In this document: positions 42,987 to 55,190 of the stretch, piece after piece
Position numbering within the stretch: the stretch's first letter is position 1
Layout of the letters: each line of letters begins with the position of its first letter
Origin: Phyllostachys edulis
Taxonomy: Eukaryota > Streptophyta > Magnoliopsida > Poales > Poaceae
Assembly (NCBI GenBank): GCA_036346405.1
Contig: CM070548.1
Span: forward strand, 65,620,877 to 65,684,876
Direction of reading: 5' to 3'
Length of the DNA: 64,000 nucleotides
Translations under genes and position numbers: made by a program
Notes under the pieces: generated by a model
Databases searched by the model: none
The model's input: only the letters and a program-made list of their open reading frames with translations
What the model was told of the DNA's origin: nothing

Positions 42987-45900
42987 CTATTCACTTGACC
43001 CACTATTTCTCGATGACGAATCTGCAATAAGTTAAGAATATATAAGAAAAATAATTTGATGCTTCATAACAAGTATATAAAACAGCTCTGCAAATAGTAC
43101 CTCGTGAACGACGCTTTCCCTCCATGGCTTCTTTCTTTTCCTGACAGCTCTGGCAAAGGAACGGACCATCCCAGCGACGCAAGTTCCCAGGTTGTGACGA
43201 ATCTTCATGTACGGATATCCCTTGACTTGGCTTTAACTCTACTTGACAAATGGCACATATGAAGAGTTTGAACATATTTCGAACTGGGTATTCAGAATCT
43301 AGCCTGTAGTCAACATAAACTAAATGTGAACCATATGTACAAATCTTGACACAAACTAAAAGAACTCAGGATGTTGATCAGATACGACTGTTCATCAGCA
43401 GATGGCCTTTTAATGAAGCAAAAAGATGATGCAGTTTTGTTTCTTGTGAAAAGGGTGTGAATGAACAAGTTGTTTGAGGTTTGCATGCAATAAAATAGAA
43501 GGTAAATTCCAAACATGACAAATGTATGTTATTTGAATTGAGTCCTATAGTCTATTGGCTCAATTTGTGCCAATTTTTACTCCATCTAACCTTCCCCGTG
43601 ATATGCGTCTCTGTAAATTACTTCAACCAGAATCCAAAAAAAATGACTGTGTTCCAAGCTTATTTCAAGCTCCTGAGAAGGTACTTGGTTGAATTTGGCA
43701 GTGTCACTGTTACGAACCTTAGTTCATAACGGGGTAAACACCGTCAAGAAGAAGGCCAGGCAGCGTCAGCTTGGTTGGATGAAAGATTAGACTATAAACT
43801 GGGATGATAGAACCTTAGAAGAGAGACTAAATTAATTCATCTTTTTGCTTGATTGACAATGGATACATACTATCTCTTTTATAGGAACGACCCGACTTAC
43901 TCCTAAGAAACAATCTCTATTTCTAAGAAAACTTATCTCTATTAAATGGAATACATCTCTAGGTAAGTAAATCCAACTAACAAGGAAACTAACTATTTTT
44001 ATCTCTATTTCCAAATACTAATGCACCCGTGGGCCAGGTATGAACAGTGCACGTGCTACAGTACCGTACATGCTGTTCGCACACATGAACAGTGCCCCCT
44101 TCCCATGACACTACTCCCCCTCCTTTCGCGACAGCTCGTCCTCGAGCTGTGATAGCGACCATGGCTGAAGCCTTAGGTGACCCTATGTTGACGAGAAGTT
44201 GCGATGGCTATATGAGTCTTTGAAGATCATTATCTCCACGCGCAGTTGCGGCAAACTCATTGGTTGTTGCGGTAGGCATGACAGCAACCTGTCGGTCGGC
44301 CATGATGGCCACGACGTGCTTTGGTAGGGCGCGGACGAGCTTCGCGACGCCATGGCGGGGATCTGATAGCAATAGCGGCAAGTTCCGATAACGTCACTAT
44401 GGTTGCTGGAAACACCGCCACCTCTTGTTGCGCCTTCTTCTTCTGATCCGCAATCTTCTCTAAAGTAGCATGCATGTTGAGGAAGATGGTCGCCATCTTC
44501 TTGTCGTTGTCATTAAAATTCATGGCCATCTTGTTGGCATTAGTTTTTATCATGGCCAACGACTCGGCGGCAGGTCTAATGGTCTGATTTGTTACCATAA
44601 CCATGGTAGCAGAAGTCGTGAGAAATGATCGACTGCTCTGATACCAAATGTCACGAACTTAGTTCATAACGGGGAAAACACCGCTTGGAAGAAGGCCGGG
44701 CGGCGTTGGCTTGGTGGGATGAGAGATTAAACTATAGACTGGGATGATAGAACCTTGAGAGGGAGACTACATTAATTCATCTTTCTTGCTTGATAGATAA
44801 TGGATACATGCTATCCCTTTTACAGGGACGACCCGACTTGACTCCTAAGAAACAATCTCTATTTCTAAAAAAAATTATCTCTATTAGACATAATACATCT
44901 CTAAGTAAGTAAATCCAACTAACAAGGAAACTAACTATGTTTATCTCTATTTCCAAATACTAACACACCTGCGGGCCTGGTATGAACAGTACCATGACAG
45001 TCACAATGAAAATGTTTGTCCCAACTTCCATGGGTTCTCTAAATAAGGACACAATCTCTTCAATTGATTCCCTCGTTTTAAGAACAATTGCTTAATGACT
45101 GTTGACTCATTGGAAACCTTCAACAGATTGTATAATTATAATTGAATTGCACAAGCCTTTAATCCTCTAGTTATCAAGATGGAATTATGGAACCAACCGT
45201 CTGGAAAGAAATGCACATCCATCCTCAAATATTTCCTCCACAATGTCCGGGTCCATATATTCTCTATCTACATGGGATGATGAGTCAGACGATGTTTTCC
45301 TGCAAAACATATTTTTGAGAACACACATTCCTGGTTGCTTTTTAGGAGGTGGCATGGTAGGGTTAGCTTTTTCTGGTATTATGTCAACGACAATACAAGT
45401 GGTATCGTCCCTCAGTCCTTTTGATTGCACTGCTTCCTGAAAAAGATTTCAAATGAGTAAAGAAGAGTATAATGTAAGAATTAGGATTGGAGAGAGAGAG
45501 AATTGTACTTTAACAATTTGCTCAGCTGCAGCCTCCGGAGAAAGACCTCGTGAACAGTTAAAAGCCACTTCTGCAGTCAAGGCATCCCAAACACCATCGC
45601 TTGAAATAATAAGTCGGCCTCCAGTAGTAGATAGCTACACAGATTAGAAGACATGTTAAGGTTTTCATAATTTGGAGATCAGGTTAACATGAACAATAAC
45701 TCATATGAAATTATGTGATTAGTGATGATACACTAAAAAAAAGTGTATAAGCCTAAAATTGTCAATGAACTCTAAAACAAGGTAAATAACTAATAGTTTT
45801 TTTTGTAAAAAATAACTAATAGGTTTTTTGAACCAAGACATCACAATACATGCAGTTAATTTGCGTAACTGATGTGACTTCAAAAGATACAATGGAACAG

Positions 45901-48622
45901 AGAGTGCATGTAGCTTCAAGTTGCGCGTAGTTGCAAAGACCAGAGCTAGTATACAGGTGGAAATTGAAGAAATTTTGATCATAGGGGAAGAAATAGTTAC
46001 TGTGCAAAAAAAGATATTTAACCAGTTATAAGATTGTCATATGAAACCTAGGCAAGAGACATAGAATGATAGAAAAGGGGGAATGAATATCAAAACAAAT
46101 AAAACTTCTCGTAGTACTGCAGTCTGCCACCAATGTTAGTAATATTGTTAAATTTTTTGGCTTCAGGTAAAGCTGATATTAAGTATTTTCCAGGACATAC
46201 CTTTATCTGCTTGACATGAGGAACAGGAACAATAAATTCACCCACATCCTGATCTCCGATTGACCTTGATAAGCACAAACCCCCAGGCCAACATCTAAGG
46301 GGCCCAATCTGGAGGTACGACAAAAGATATATAAGTGAAGCAAGTAAAAAGAAAAACCTAGTCAAGACATTTATAAGTAAAAAGAAGACAATGGCCCCCT
46401 CTTCCTACACCTTCTCCCCTGCCACTCCTAGCGTGAACGCAAGATGAGGTGCCATGTTTCTTGCATATCCTAATATGCCGTTGAAATTTTGTAATATATT
46501 CTAATCAAGGTTTTGAAATCGACATTCAACAGCTTGTGTGTAGCAAACACGTCAGATCACGTTCAAAAGCCAACTGAGTACTTGGAAGTACATTTAACAC
46601 CCCCCCCAAAAAAAAAACACTTAATAATAGGATTGCTCAGGATAACAAAAGGCAAGCATAAAATAAACATAAGCAACTACAATGCCAGATAGGTTTGGCG
46701 GTCAATGTTAGAACTGCATCCAGTACAGCCCCACATAATGTGAACTAATGTCACCCTGCAATCCTGCATAACTTTTACAATACTGAATAACATGCTATAA
46801 GATAATCTCTCTCCACAAGACAACATAAATATTGCACAGTTGCACCTTTCCCAGACACAAGTATCTCGTGCAATGAACTTAAGAAATAAAATGACAACAT
46901 TGAACCTCAATGCAAAGAAAATTAACTTGAATGACAAAATGAGAAAAGTTCAAACCTCAGCACCACCAACAACATTTAGCCTTCCAACATCACCTCCAGA
47001 TTCTGTTACACGATCAACCCTGCACATCAGAATCAAGTGATAGCAGATAAGTGATTGCCATGAGAAAAGGGAAGGGCCATAAATCAGGAGAAAACAATCT
47101 TACTCCTCTTTACTGGCATCAAACCGATGATCAGCAGATAAATAGTAAATTGAACCTTCAGCTTCTAATACACAACGTGAATCACCAACAGATGCAACGG
47201 TAATAACCAATCCATCTATTATGACAAATGTCACCGTTGTTCCTGAAGAGCGTGCTGTAACGAATAAACGGTATAAACATACCAGGCTCAGCTCTAGCAA
47301 GTAGTAACAATAAATATGTTTAAATGGATCAACTAATGAATAATGATGGCTGGCCATAGAACTCCATGGCAAAAACATATGGGCGTATTATCTAGCAAGA
47401 CATCTAACTTTAGTTGATGTTAGTAAGATTTACATACAAGCTAGTCCAAATATGCTGTATATTTACGACATCAGCAACCAGATGAAAAGGAACAAACAAC
47501 ATCCAAAGTCAATGTATGACATATTATTCGTTTTTTGTAGTTTTCGATGAGCAATTAAAAGATCTTTTATTGGCTTTGATGACGGAAATGTTAATCCTCC
47601 TCTCTGTTATTTATAACAACAGAACAGACAAGCGAATGCACCTTGCCCAGCTCATTCATACAGTACTCGAGGATTAGCCAAAGTTGCTAAAGTTGTTACG
47701 TCAAGCACCTTTTGCTTGGAAATCTTTATCAGTTTTGACAAATGCTGCAACTATCGCCCTTGGAAGTGCAGCAAGCCAGTCCCCCCTGTTGAGATCAGCA
47801 GGGACTGCACTCAAGATGTTGTTCAAGAGATTCTCCTTGGTATAAATCGCGGCTCCGTTCCCATTGTGCCCATCAAACAGCTGCAACAAAAAGACAACGC
47901 TGAGAAACTCTGAACAATTTGTGCTATACGATCAAGTACACAACCTTCATCATAATTATAACTAGCATCGCGTAATTCCACTGGACACTTGCATGCATTC
48001 ATTGTTCAATCAATCAATTATCCTTGTGAAACTAATAACCATTATGTCATCATAAACCACGTAGAATCGCCATCTCATCTCCCAAATGAACAAAATTGGA
48101 CCTTCCCCCCAAACGAATTCCGGAATCCAGAATCCGCCACCCGCCGAGCCCCAAACAAAATTTGCCCCAGCCTCATCACATTTCACGCACGCATCCAACC
48201 TGATCGCGCATCACCACCCCCAATAGTGCTAGAGACCAGCCAAGGCACCGATCCACGCGACGCACGGCACGGCCGGATCGGGGCACGCAGGAACGCGGCG
48301 GCCGTAGAATGCGACACGCGATCGAGACGGAGGAGGAGGAGGATGCGTGTAAGGAAGTGGGGTACGGGGCGCTTACGCCGAAGGCGGAGAAGGAGGAGGA
48401 CGGGACGCCGGGGAGGCGCTCGCAGTCGGGCTTGAGGAAGGTGAAGTCCTCGCCCTTCTTGGCCTGGCTGGCGAGCCCGGCCTGCAGCTCCGGCCGCTCT
48501 GCCGCGGTCCTCTCGCTCACCACCTCCCGCCGAAGCAGCACGGCGAGCGGCACGACCGCGCCCCCGGCCGCGCTGCCACCGCCGCCCACGGAGCCCGGCA
48601 CTGACTTCGACCGCGTCGACAT
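42987..48622 (-). CDS. Protein phosphatase 2C with C-terminal zinc ribbon, nine exons, 447 aa
   Basis: Exons on the minus strand: 48622-48377, 47880-47709, 47254-47104, 47019-46956, 46308-46201, 45634-45509, 45436-45198, 43303-43101 and 43021-42987; phases close throughout. It is a PPM-family Ser/Thr phosphatase needing two Mg/Mn ions. Seen: LFDGHNG (83-89), VITVASVGDSRCVL, YYLSADHR, LCLSRSIGDQDVGEF, LIISSDGVWDAL (metal Asp 260) and RDDTTCIVVD (Asp 299/300). After the domain come a basic linker (KANPTMPPPKKQ) and a CAIC...CQSC pair (385-388, 419-422), a likely zinc ribbon, ending in a Ser-rich tail. It resembles rice PP2C 15 from memory. The protein lacks a signal or anchor and is probably cytosolic or nuclear. 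All catalytic motifs are present. Intron 7 carries an LTR element. Confidence 0.93.
43708..44110 (-). repeat. 3' LTR of the small LTR element (403 bp)
   Basis: Aligns to 44649-44999 over the whole length, except for about 50 extra bases near its + strand right end (about 44047-44098), where GAACAGTGC recurs (44042 and 44087). The extra piece could be a small duplication here or a deletion in the partner. Confidence 0.8.
44649..44999 (-). repeat. 5' LTR of the small LTR element (351 bp)
   Basis: Begins TGTCACGAACTTAG and ends CAGTACCATGACA. Shared blocks with the partner include GACTGGGATGATAGAACCTT-like and AAGTAAATCCAACTAACAAG sequences. Scattered substitutions show that the insertion is not recent. 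Confidence 0.85.
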
Positions 48623-49345
48623 CCCCTCCCCACCACCACCACCACCACCACCGCTGTGCCGAATCCGCTATACAGGCGGTTCCCAACTCCTCCCGCCTCT
48701 CCTGTTTTGGTGCGGTGCTTTTTTGGGAGGGAAGAGAGGAGAGGAGAGTGTTGTGTGAGGAGAGGGGGCACATGGGGGAGTGGTAGTACAGGACGCGGAA
48801 ATCCAGCCCGCCACGCGCATTAGACAATTTCGGCAAAAGTAGGCGAGGGACGAGAATTCCAGCACAGGCCTCCGCCGGGTTCGCAGAATTGGACACATAA
48901 AGAGTGATCTATATCATCTGATCAAATAACGTCGGCATCAATAGCTACAGTATATGGTGCTTATTTTATCGTTGCTACAGTGGCTCTATGGCTTACTGTT
49001 TGCAAACTCACAAAAACACTGTTTATATAGTAGATCTTTGCATTAATGCAGAGATCTGAATGGATTTGCAAAGGAAAAAAAGAGCCAGGAATTAATTGAC
49101 GTGGTCGGCCACAGAGAACTTTTTTATTATTATTTTTTAAAAAAAAGTAAAAAAAATTTTACAACTTTATTTCCAATTCTAACTTTTTGCCAACTTTATT
49201 TACATGTCTAACTCTCTTGGCTACTCGTGGTATGGCAAAACAACACTATCACGTTAGTCACTGTGGCGTGGCCAAATCCTCCAAGTATTGTTTGGCCACG
49301 CCACTACTAGTAGTGTGGTAAGAAGTGCCATTTAAATAGACTTAC
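48623..49345. other. PP2C leader and promoter side
   Basis: The sequence from 48623 to about 48780 is likely 5'-UTR and core promoter. From about 48905 to 49075 there is a repeat-like stretch with inverted GCAGAGATCTG/TAGATCTTTGC ends. It resembles the one at 41285-41530 and may be a MITE of the same family. Confidence 0.4.
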
Positions 49346-49848
49346 CTAGGGGCGTCAACGGATTGAATACAAATCGAATAGTAATCTTCTTGTGTTTGTG
49401 TTTGTATTTTCTAAACGAACACAAATATGAATCGAATGTTGTAACGAATACGCATACTTACTCAATTCGGTCGAATTTGGATATCCTTAATTGCAAGATA
49501 TTTATGATATTTTATTCTCGTACATAGCACACCTAATCATTCTAGTTTATCTGTTTCACCTAAAAACATGAATTCATATTAAACAAAAGTACTCATCCAA
49601 CTAATTAGTCATACTACAATAAAATATGTATATTATTTTATCGAATTCGAATACGAATACTAATAGTGCGGATAAAATAACATTTCAGATGGCAAAAGTC
49701 CGTACCATATTCGTATTCATTTTTTTATGCGAATACAAATGTGAATAGGGGAGAAATGGTTAATCAGATGAAAAATCTAAACCATATCTGCTACAAATCG
49801 ATTCGGACGTCGGATAAAATGGATAATTCGGATTCGATTGACACTCCT
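49346..49848. mobile_element. hAT-type MITE, 503 bp
   Basis: The left end (CT)AGGGGCGTCAACGG and right end CGATTGACACTCCT are inverted repeats. The perfect 8-bp target duplication AGACTTAC (49338-49345 and 49849-49856) is the length made by hAT transposases. The core is AT-rich with CGAATACGAATA motifs. Confidence 0.85.
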
Positions 49849-50233
49849 AGACTTACCCTGTGGCGTGACAACGTTGTCTTGTTACTCAAATGTCATATTT
49901 GGAAATAAAGTTGGCGAGGAGATCGATAGTAACAAACATAAATTGAAAAGTAGGTTAATTAATAATAAAAAAGCTCCGCTGCAAAATGGCAAATGCACAA
50001 ACACTGCACAGCTCAACAGCTGCGACGAGAAGAAAGACTAAAAAATTATACAGAATCAAGTCCCAAAAGAGGATTTATGTGGGCCTTGTGGCGTGCAGAA
50101 AGCAATTACAGTCTCGAAAATCCATAGCCTACCATGATCATCACAATTCCCATGCACAACCAATAGTTATGCAAACCATTTAGGCTCCAATCCTTTATAT
50201 CGTCAAATTCACAAAAATGATCTTATATTTAAA

Positions 50234-51298
50234 GGGAACATATCTAGTGCTAATAGATAATTCAGTGCTAAGGTGCTAATGTCAATCTTAATCGTTGGAT
50301 CTAGATTGAACAATCAAGATTAATACGGGCTCCCACCTCTAAACCATTTAATCACCTTGTATGCTCCCCACCTTCAATGCATCCAAGGTAGTTAAAATTG
50401 CGATCCTACTCGTAAAGTCGTACGATTCTACGATCCCATGACGGCCTGTCGATCCAGATCGCACTGTGGATCGGAATCAGGTAGAATCGTGGTAGAGTTG
50501 CGATCCAAAGGGTAGAATCGTGTAGAATCGCAGAGTAGAATCGTGGCAGAGTCACAAATTTTTTTTGCAATTTTTTCCTTTTTTTGCATTTTTTTAGAGG
50601 CCCGACTTTGCTGATATTTTGTTTTAGAGCAAAATTTGTTGATATTAATTTCTGAGATTGAAACTATAAATAAATAAGGAGCATGCAAAATATTATATCA
50701 GTGTGGCAATGCTAGTACAAATATCTATATTATGAGTTATGACATGAGCAATCTTGAGCTTGATAATGATAAGCTATTTTTATTCTTGTAGTATGTCTAG
50801 CTGCTTTTAAGGAACATGCAAGCGTTGCAATTAGATATTGATTTACAAAACTTGTGAACATTTCTCATTAATTGTAGTAAACTAGTCAAGGCCATTAGTT
50901 GTTCTCCTGTAGTTCAAAACTATATCACCCATCATGTCAATACCATTATGCTTTTCTGTTGTGTGATAAGAAGTGTTTTGCCCCTTTTTTGGTAATAAGT
51001 AAGTGGTAAACCTTATAAGAATCATACAAACTTATAGTACAGATGTTACATATGTGTATTTTTACAAATCTGTAGAATCGCCGATTCTACGATTCGATAC
51101 TACGATTCGATCCTACCGGAGGCAAATCGATTCGACTCGGGATCTCGACTCTGACTACCTTGAATGCGTCTTCATTAATACACATTCATTAAACACCCTG
51201 CATACTCCCACCTTCAACGGTCAAGATCCAGATCCAATGGTTAAGATTGGTATTAGCACCTTAGCACTGAATTATCCCTTAGCGCTAGATATGTTCCC
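50234..51298. mobile_element. MITE with long terminal inverted repeats, interrupted by a second MITE
   Basis: The left arm 50234-50330 (GGGAACATATCTAGTGCTAA, then AGGTGCTAATGTCAATCTTA) is mirrored by 51200-51298 (TATTAGCACCTTAGCACTGA, then GCTAGATATGTTCCC). Flanking ATTTAAA/ATTTTAAA suggests a 9- to 10-bp AT-rich duplication, so a Mutator-type origin is likely. Without the insert the element is about 280 bp. Confidence 0.75.
50384..51162. mobile_element. hAT-like element nested in the MITE, 779 bp
   Basis: The left end CAAGGTAGTTAAAATTGCGA and right end (reverse complement) CAAGGTAGTCAGAGTCGAGA are inverted repeats. Flanks AATGCATC (50376-50383) and AATGCGTC (51163-51170) are an 8-bp duplication with one change. 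TAGAATCG motifs are repeated many times near both ends (50415-50550, 51070-51120), a typical subterminal repeat pattern. Confidence 0.8.
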
Positions 51299-52540
51299 AT
51301 TTTAAAATACTTAAACTTGTGTAAATGAGTTGATTCAAGTTTTTTTTAATCAAAGCTGAGACAGGAGCACTGCCATTTAATCAAGAAGAGAAGAAAGTTT
51401 TTACAAAAGAGCCAACCCTCTCGGCAAGAAAGCCGAGCGGCAGCCCCACAATTAAAGAATTAAACACAACTAGAACGGAATTACATGGGCAAAACAAAGA
51501 GTACTACAACAAAACCAAAAGAAGGGAAGCTGGCCTACATATTTTCCCATTAGGGAAAGCCTACATGGCATGACATTGCTTAATTAAGCACTGAATAAGC
51601 AGGATCTAGATCATTGCCATGTAGAACCTATCGTCGATACGAGATCGGACAGTAAATTTGTAGCACCCCTAGTCGGATGTGTCGACCATCGAGGATGCGA
51701 GGGGGATCTCAACGAGAATCAAACACAATAAGTCGTGCCGATTTATTGCATACGTGTGGTAGAAATTGCAGGTAACCTCCCTCTCCCCATTTACAAAGGG
51801 TCTTATTTATAGAATGGGAGGGGGGTCCCTGAAGTTACATCGTTGCCTTTAGGGCTTAGCTTGTTCCGGGGGTACTTTCGTCCATCGTGTCAAATGGGTC
51901 CCGCCACGTCCAAGATACATGACATTGTCCCCCTTCCATCTATGCAGGTGTCGATGGGACCTCAGCAAGTGGCTATCCCGGATCGGGTCTGGAGTGGATT
52001 CGTTAACATGGCACGCCTCGTCGAGGTTGGTTGATGCAGACATCCTTAGCTATGGTGTTTGATATAGTATTTTCAATTTATCAAGTACCTCAGAATAATA
52101 TGAGCTTACTAAAAGAGTTGAAGAACAAGAGAAGCTTGTGCAAAGAAGCTTAACCAACAAGCGAATATGTTCCCTGAATTTCCTTTTAATTTAGTTGAGA
52201 ATATCATACTACCTAATAGCGGGTCATCGCTTATTGTTAGGTTTGAAGCGGAAGGTTTATGGGAAGATCAAGAACACGATGCTTCTCGGGGTGTTTTGAT
52301 GCTCACAAAAATAGCATGCTGCCCGTGGGGGTATGGGAGGTAGGGGCGCATGAGACGAACAATAGATGGCGACGTACTGATTTTGAAGTTCACGACGATC
52401 TTCACAACAATTAAGAAGGATCTAGCATGCACAATATATATAATTGGAAAACTTGTCAACTATACTTTCCAACAGATCAAACGGTATGTGATCTGAAGCT
52501 TTCTACCGAAAAAAAAAGTTATGGCTATTGAAGTGCATGC
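51299..52540. other. Repeat-like region without recognisable coding sequence
   Basis: 51350-51480 has an A-rich low-complexity stretch. 51655-51850 reads like part of an LTR or element leader (TATTTATAGAATGGGAGGGG near 51808). 52060-52260 gives short frames with EEQEKLVQRSLTN-like residues, but nothing can be assigned. Probably old transposon sequence. Confidence 0.35.
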
Positions 52541-53556
52541 TGCACATTCAGGGCGACCGATGTGCGAGAGTTGACAAAGTTGACGAGTTCGTGGCTTGTA
52601 CGACATCTTGGGAGGATATCCAACTATGCCATGACTTTCCAAAGGTTTACACATCTTGGGAGGATATCCAACTATGCCATAACTTTCCAAAGGTTTACCA
52701 GATTTCCTTTCTCAAGTTTCACATGGATTCAAGTCATTTCAATTAAGAAAATTGAAGATAGGAAGGTTTGGATTCAATTCGGATTCAGAATCAGCAGCAC
52801 AGTCCGGATTAAAAGGGCTATAACTTTTACAAACGGAGTCCGATTTGAGTGTTCTTTTACTTGTTGGAAAGATAACTTCAAGTCTGACGCAATGGATCCT
52901 CTCTTAGCCTCATATTCGGCCTGTGTCAGGAGATATGTCCAAAACAATATGATGGTTGTAAAATCAGAGTTTCCTTTTTTTTTTAGATTGTGTCCGAATT
53001 GGAGTGGGAGCTCTAATTCCGAATTAGACTATGAGTAGTGTCTCTTGGCCAACCATAGGGGTGGAGAGCAACCCTATATATTGAGGGGTATAGAACCATT
53101 GTAAGTCTCAGACCACGATTAAAGATTTTGATTACTTTTGCATCAATAGTGTTCAACGCTTGATTCTTCCAAAAAGTTTGGTGAAGGCCAACGGCTTGAA
53201 GGGGAATAGGGTGTTGTCTTCCAAAGACCATTCTATCTTTCCGCTGGGAATTGAGAGATCGGTAAAACTCCACTGGGTGATCGGGTGGAGTATACATGAG
53301 ATTGGACGGATTAAAGAGTTGTAAGTTCATGCACTGGCATCGGGTAGGCAACTATAATTTGTCAAGTTAAGCGTGCAAATTATCTTCGATCCTACGTTGA
53401 GAAGATCGGACACCCCCCGTATCATTGGTCCTTGGACCTCATCCGAGGTTGATCCTCGAACCTTGTACGGGGTGTATCTCCCATGTGTCATGCCTTCAAG
53501 AGGTTATTGTCAGCTCGAGGTAGAGCGCGGACCCTCATCCAACGGAACCTTTTAGG
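52541..53556 (+). mobile_element. LTR-retrotransposon LTR remnant (Gypsy-like)
   Basis: Contains CCTATATATTGAGGGGTATA (about 53072), then text with AAGTCTCAGACCACGATTAA, GAGAGATCGGTAAAACTCC and GAGAAGATCGGACACCCCCC. I associate this order with the R-U5 part of rice Gypsy LTRs. It includes an exact-looking 48-bp tandem duplication (52603-52650, 52651-52698; ACATCTTGGGAGGATATCC). Boundaries and partner LTR were not found, so solo LTR or truncated copy are both possible. Confidence 0.45.
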
Positions 53557-55190
53557 CAAAAACTCATGAAATTCAACAATCATTTTCCAAATTTACGTGG
53601 CAACTTTTTAATTTTTTTTTGCCAGTGGCGCAATGGTGTGCTGGTGACTGGCCTCTCGTTGGTGGCATGAAATTTTGTACTTGGCGGCAGCTCCTGATAT
53701 AAAATGGCGAGTAAAGTTTACTTTGGACCATGTAATCTTACTATGGTTTCACTTCACACCACCCTTAGCAAATCTTTACACTTTGCACCACCTCTTCTTT
53801 CTTTTTGTTTCACGTTGCATAGGGGAATATCCTATCAACGAGAGGGAAACATAAGAGGCGTCTAGAGAGCTTGTCGGCAACAAGACATAACCGGCGAGGT
53901 AGCGGCAACCTGAAAAATAGAGAGAGTGAGCCGTTTTGCCTTTGTCGCCGTTGCTATGGCCACCGCCAGTGATGCTCCGGCTATTCTTCTGCACTTTCGA
54001 TCTATTTTCTAGCTCCATCTACCTTCCCTCTCTCCATCCCATACCTCGCCACCGCTTCTCGCGCCGTCATTCACCGTCAGCGAGTACCAAAGAGAAGAAT
54101 GTACGAGACACTATAAAAATGTTTCTTAGCTTGGTCCACCATAGCTGCAACAAGTTCAGAAAGGTGATACTTCCCTAGATGATATTTTACCAATACCTGC
54201 CATAAGTTTGTTTTTCCAAATCAACAGGGTCCACCAGTCCAATAAGAGTTGATACAACAGGAAAATCAATAATGAGTTACTAGTCAGTCCTAGCATGACA
54301 AGTTGACAACAAACAAAAACAACTCACCATAGTAATCTACCTTCAATATGACGCTTCTTTTCCTTGTAATACACAACTATCCCTCCTCCAGTCACGAGAA
54401 ATAGGAGAAAGCTCAACCACGACACCGGCTGCAAGAAGTAATAATCATTTTTTTTTATAAAGAACATCCCTTACAAAACATATATCTTCTTAGCAAGCAG
54501 GCGAGGCCAAAAAATTGAATAAGGACAACCCAAGAAACCATCCTCTAGTTGTACACCATAGCTAGATCACAAATGATTCATGAAAGACAAACCAATTCAG
54601 ACAATTGCCCTGATTTTGGACCTACAGGAGAATCATGTAACACTCTGGTTCAATACAGAGCCCAAATGCTACTAAACTAGCTATCAATTTTAACAACAAT
54701 TAACATTAAATCACATCAAGTATATTAAAGATAAAACCCGCCCACGGGTCACAATAACACAAGAATAATAATAAAGAAATCATGGATAATTAATTCATAA
54801 GAAGCATGCCAAAATAATAAACCGAGATCAACGCAGAACCAAACTAATCAATTCTATTTAATGAATAATCAACTAAGGCTAAGCAATAATATCCATTCCT
54901 AATTATAACTTATCACACTTATAAGTTGTCTAATGATCAATAGTTCTTATAATTGAGTGAATGACGTGATTTCAAGTGTGCACTGGCCCTTCCCATGAGC
55001 AACGTCATCAATGGTCACCTAAAAACAACAATAGAGCAAGGATGAGTCCACGACTCAGAAAGCACAATAATAAACAATGAGCAATGCTTAATCAACGGTA
55101 AACAATATCATCATCAACATCAATTGTTTCTCTTTTCTTTATTCTCATACTCAATCATTCACTTCTCTTTTCATGCTGTGTATCCCTATT
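53557..55190. other. AT-rich transposon-like sequence
   Basis: No gene recognised. 54400-55190 is AT-rich and ends with GCAAGGATGAGTCCACGACT, which often precedes large Gypsy LTRs in grasses. 53760-54180 contains a short GC patch with unsupported small frames. Confidence 0.35.

Larger units (their letters stand above)
43708..44999 (-). mobile_element. Small non-autonomous LTR retroelement in PP2C intron 7
   Basis: LTRs are at 43708-44110 and 44649-44999, both starting TGT and ending ACA. The element is flanked by the perfect 5-bp duplication GTCAC (43703-43707 and 45000-45004). Orientation is minus, as the host gene. The primer-binding site TGGTATCAGAGC (minus, about 44647-44636) adjoins the right-hand (5') LTR, and a purine tract GGAGGGGGAGTAG (minus, 44123-44111) adjoins the other. 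The 538-bp interior holds only a short frame (44604-44257) with a heptad-like MNFNDNDKKMATIFLN stretch, perhaps a gag remnant. It has no pol, so it must be mobilised by another element. Confidence 0.9.
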
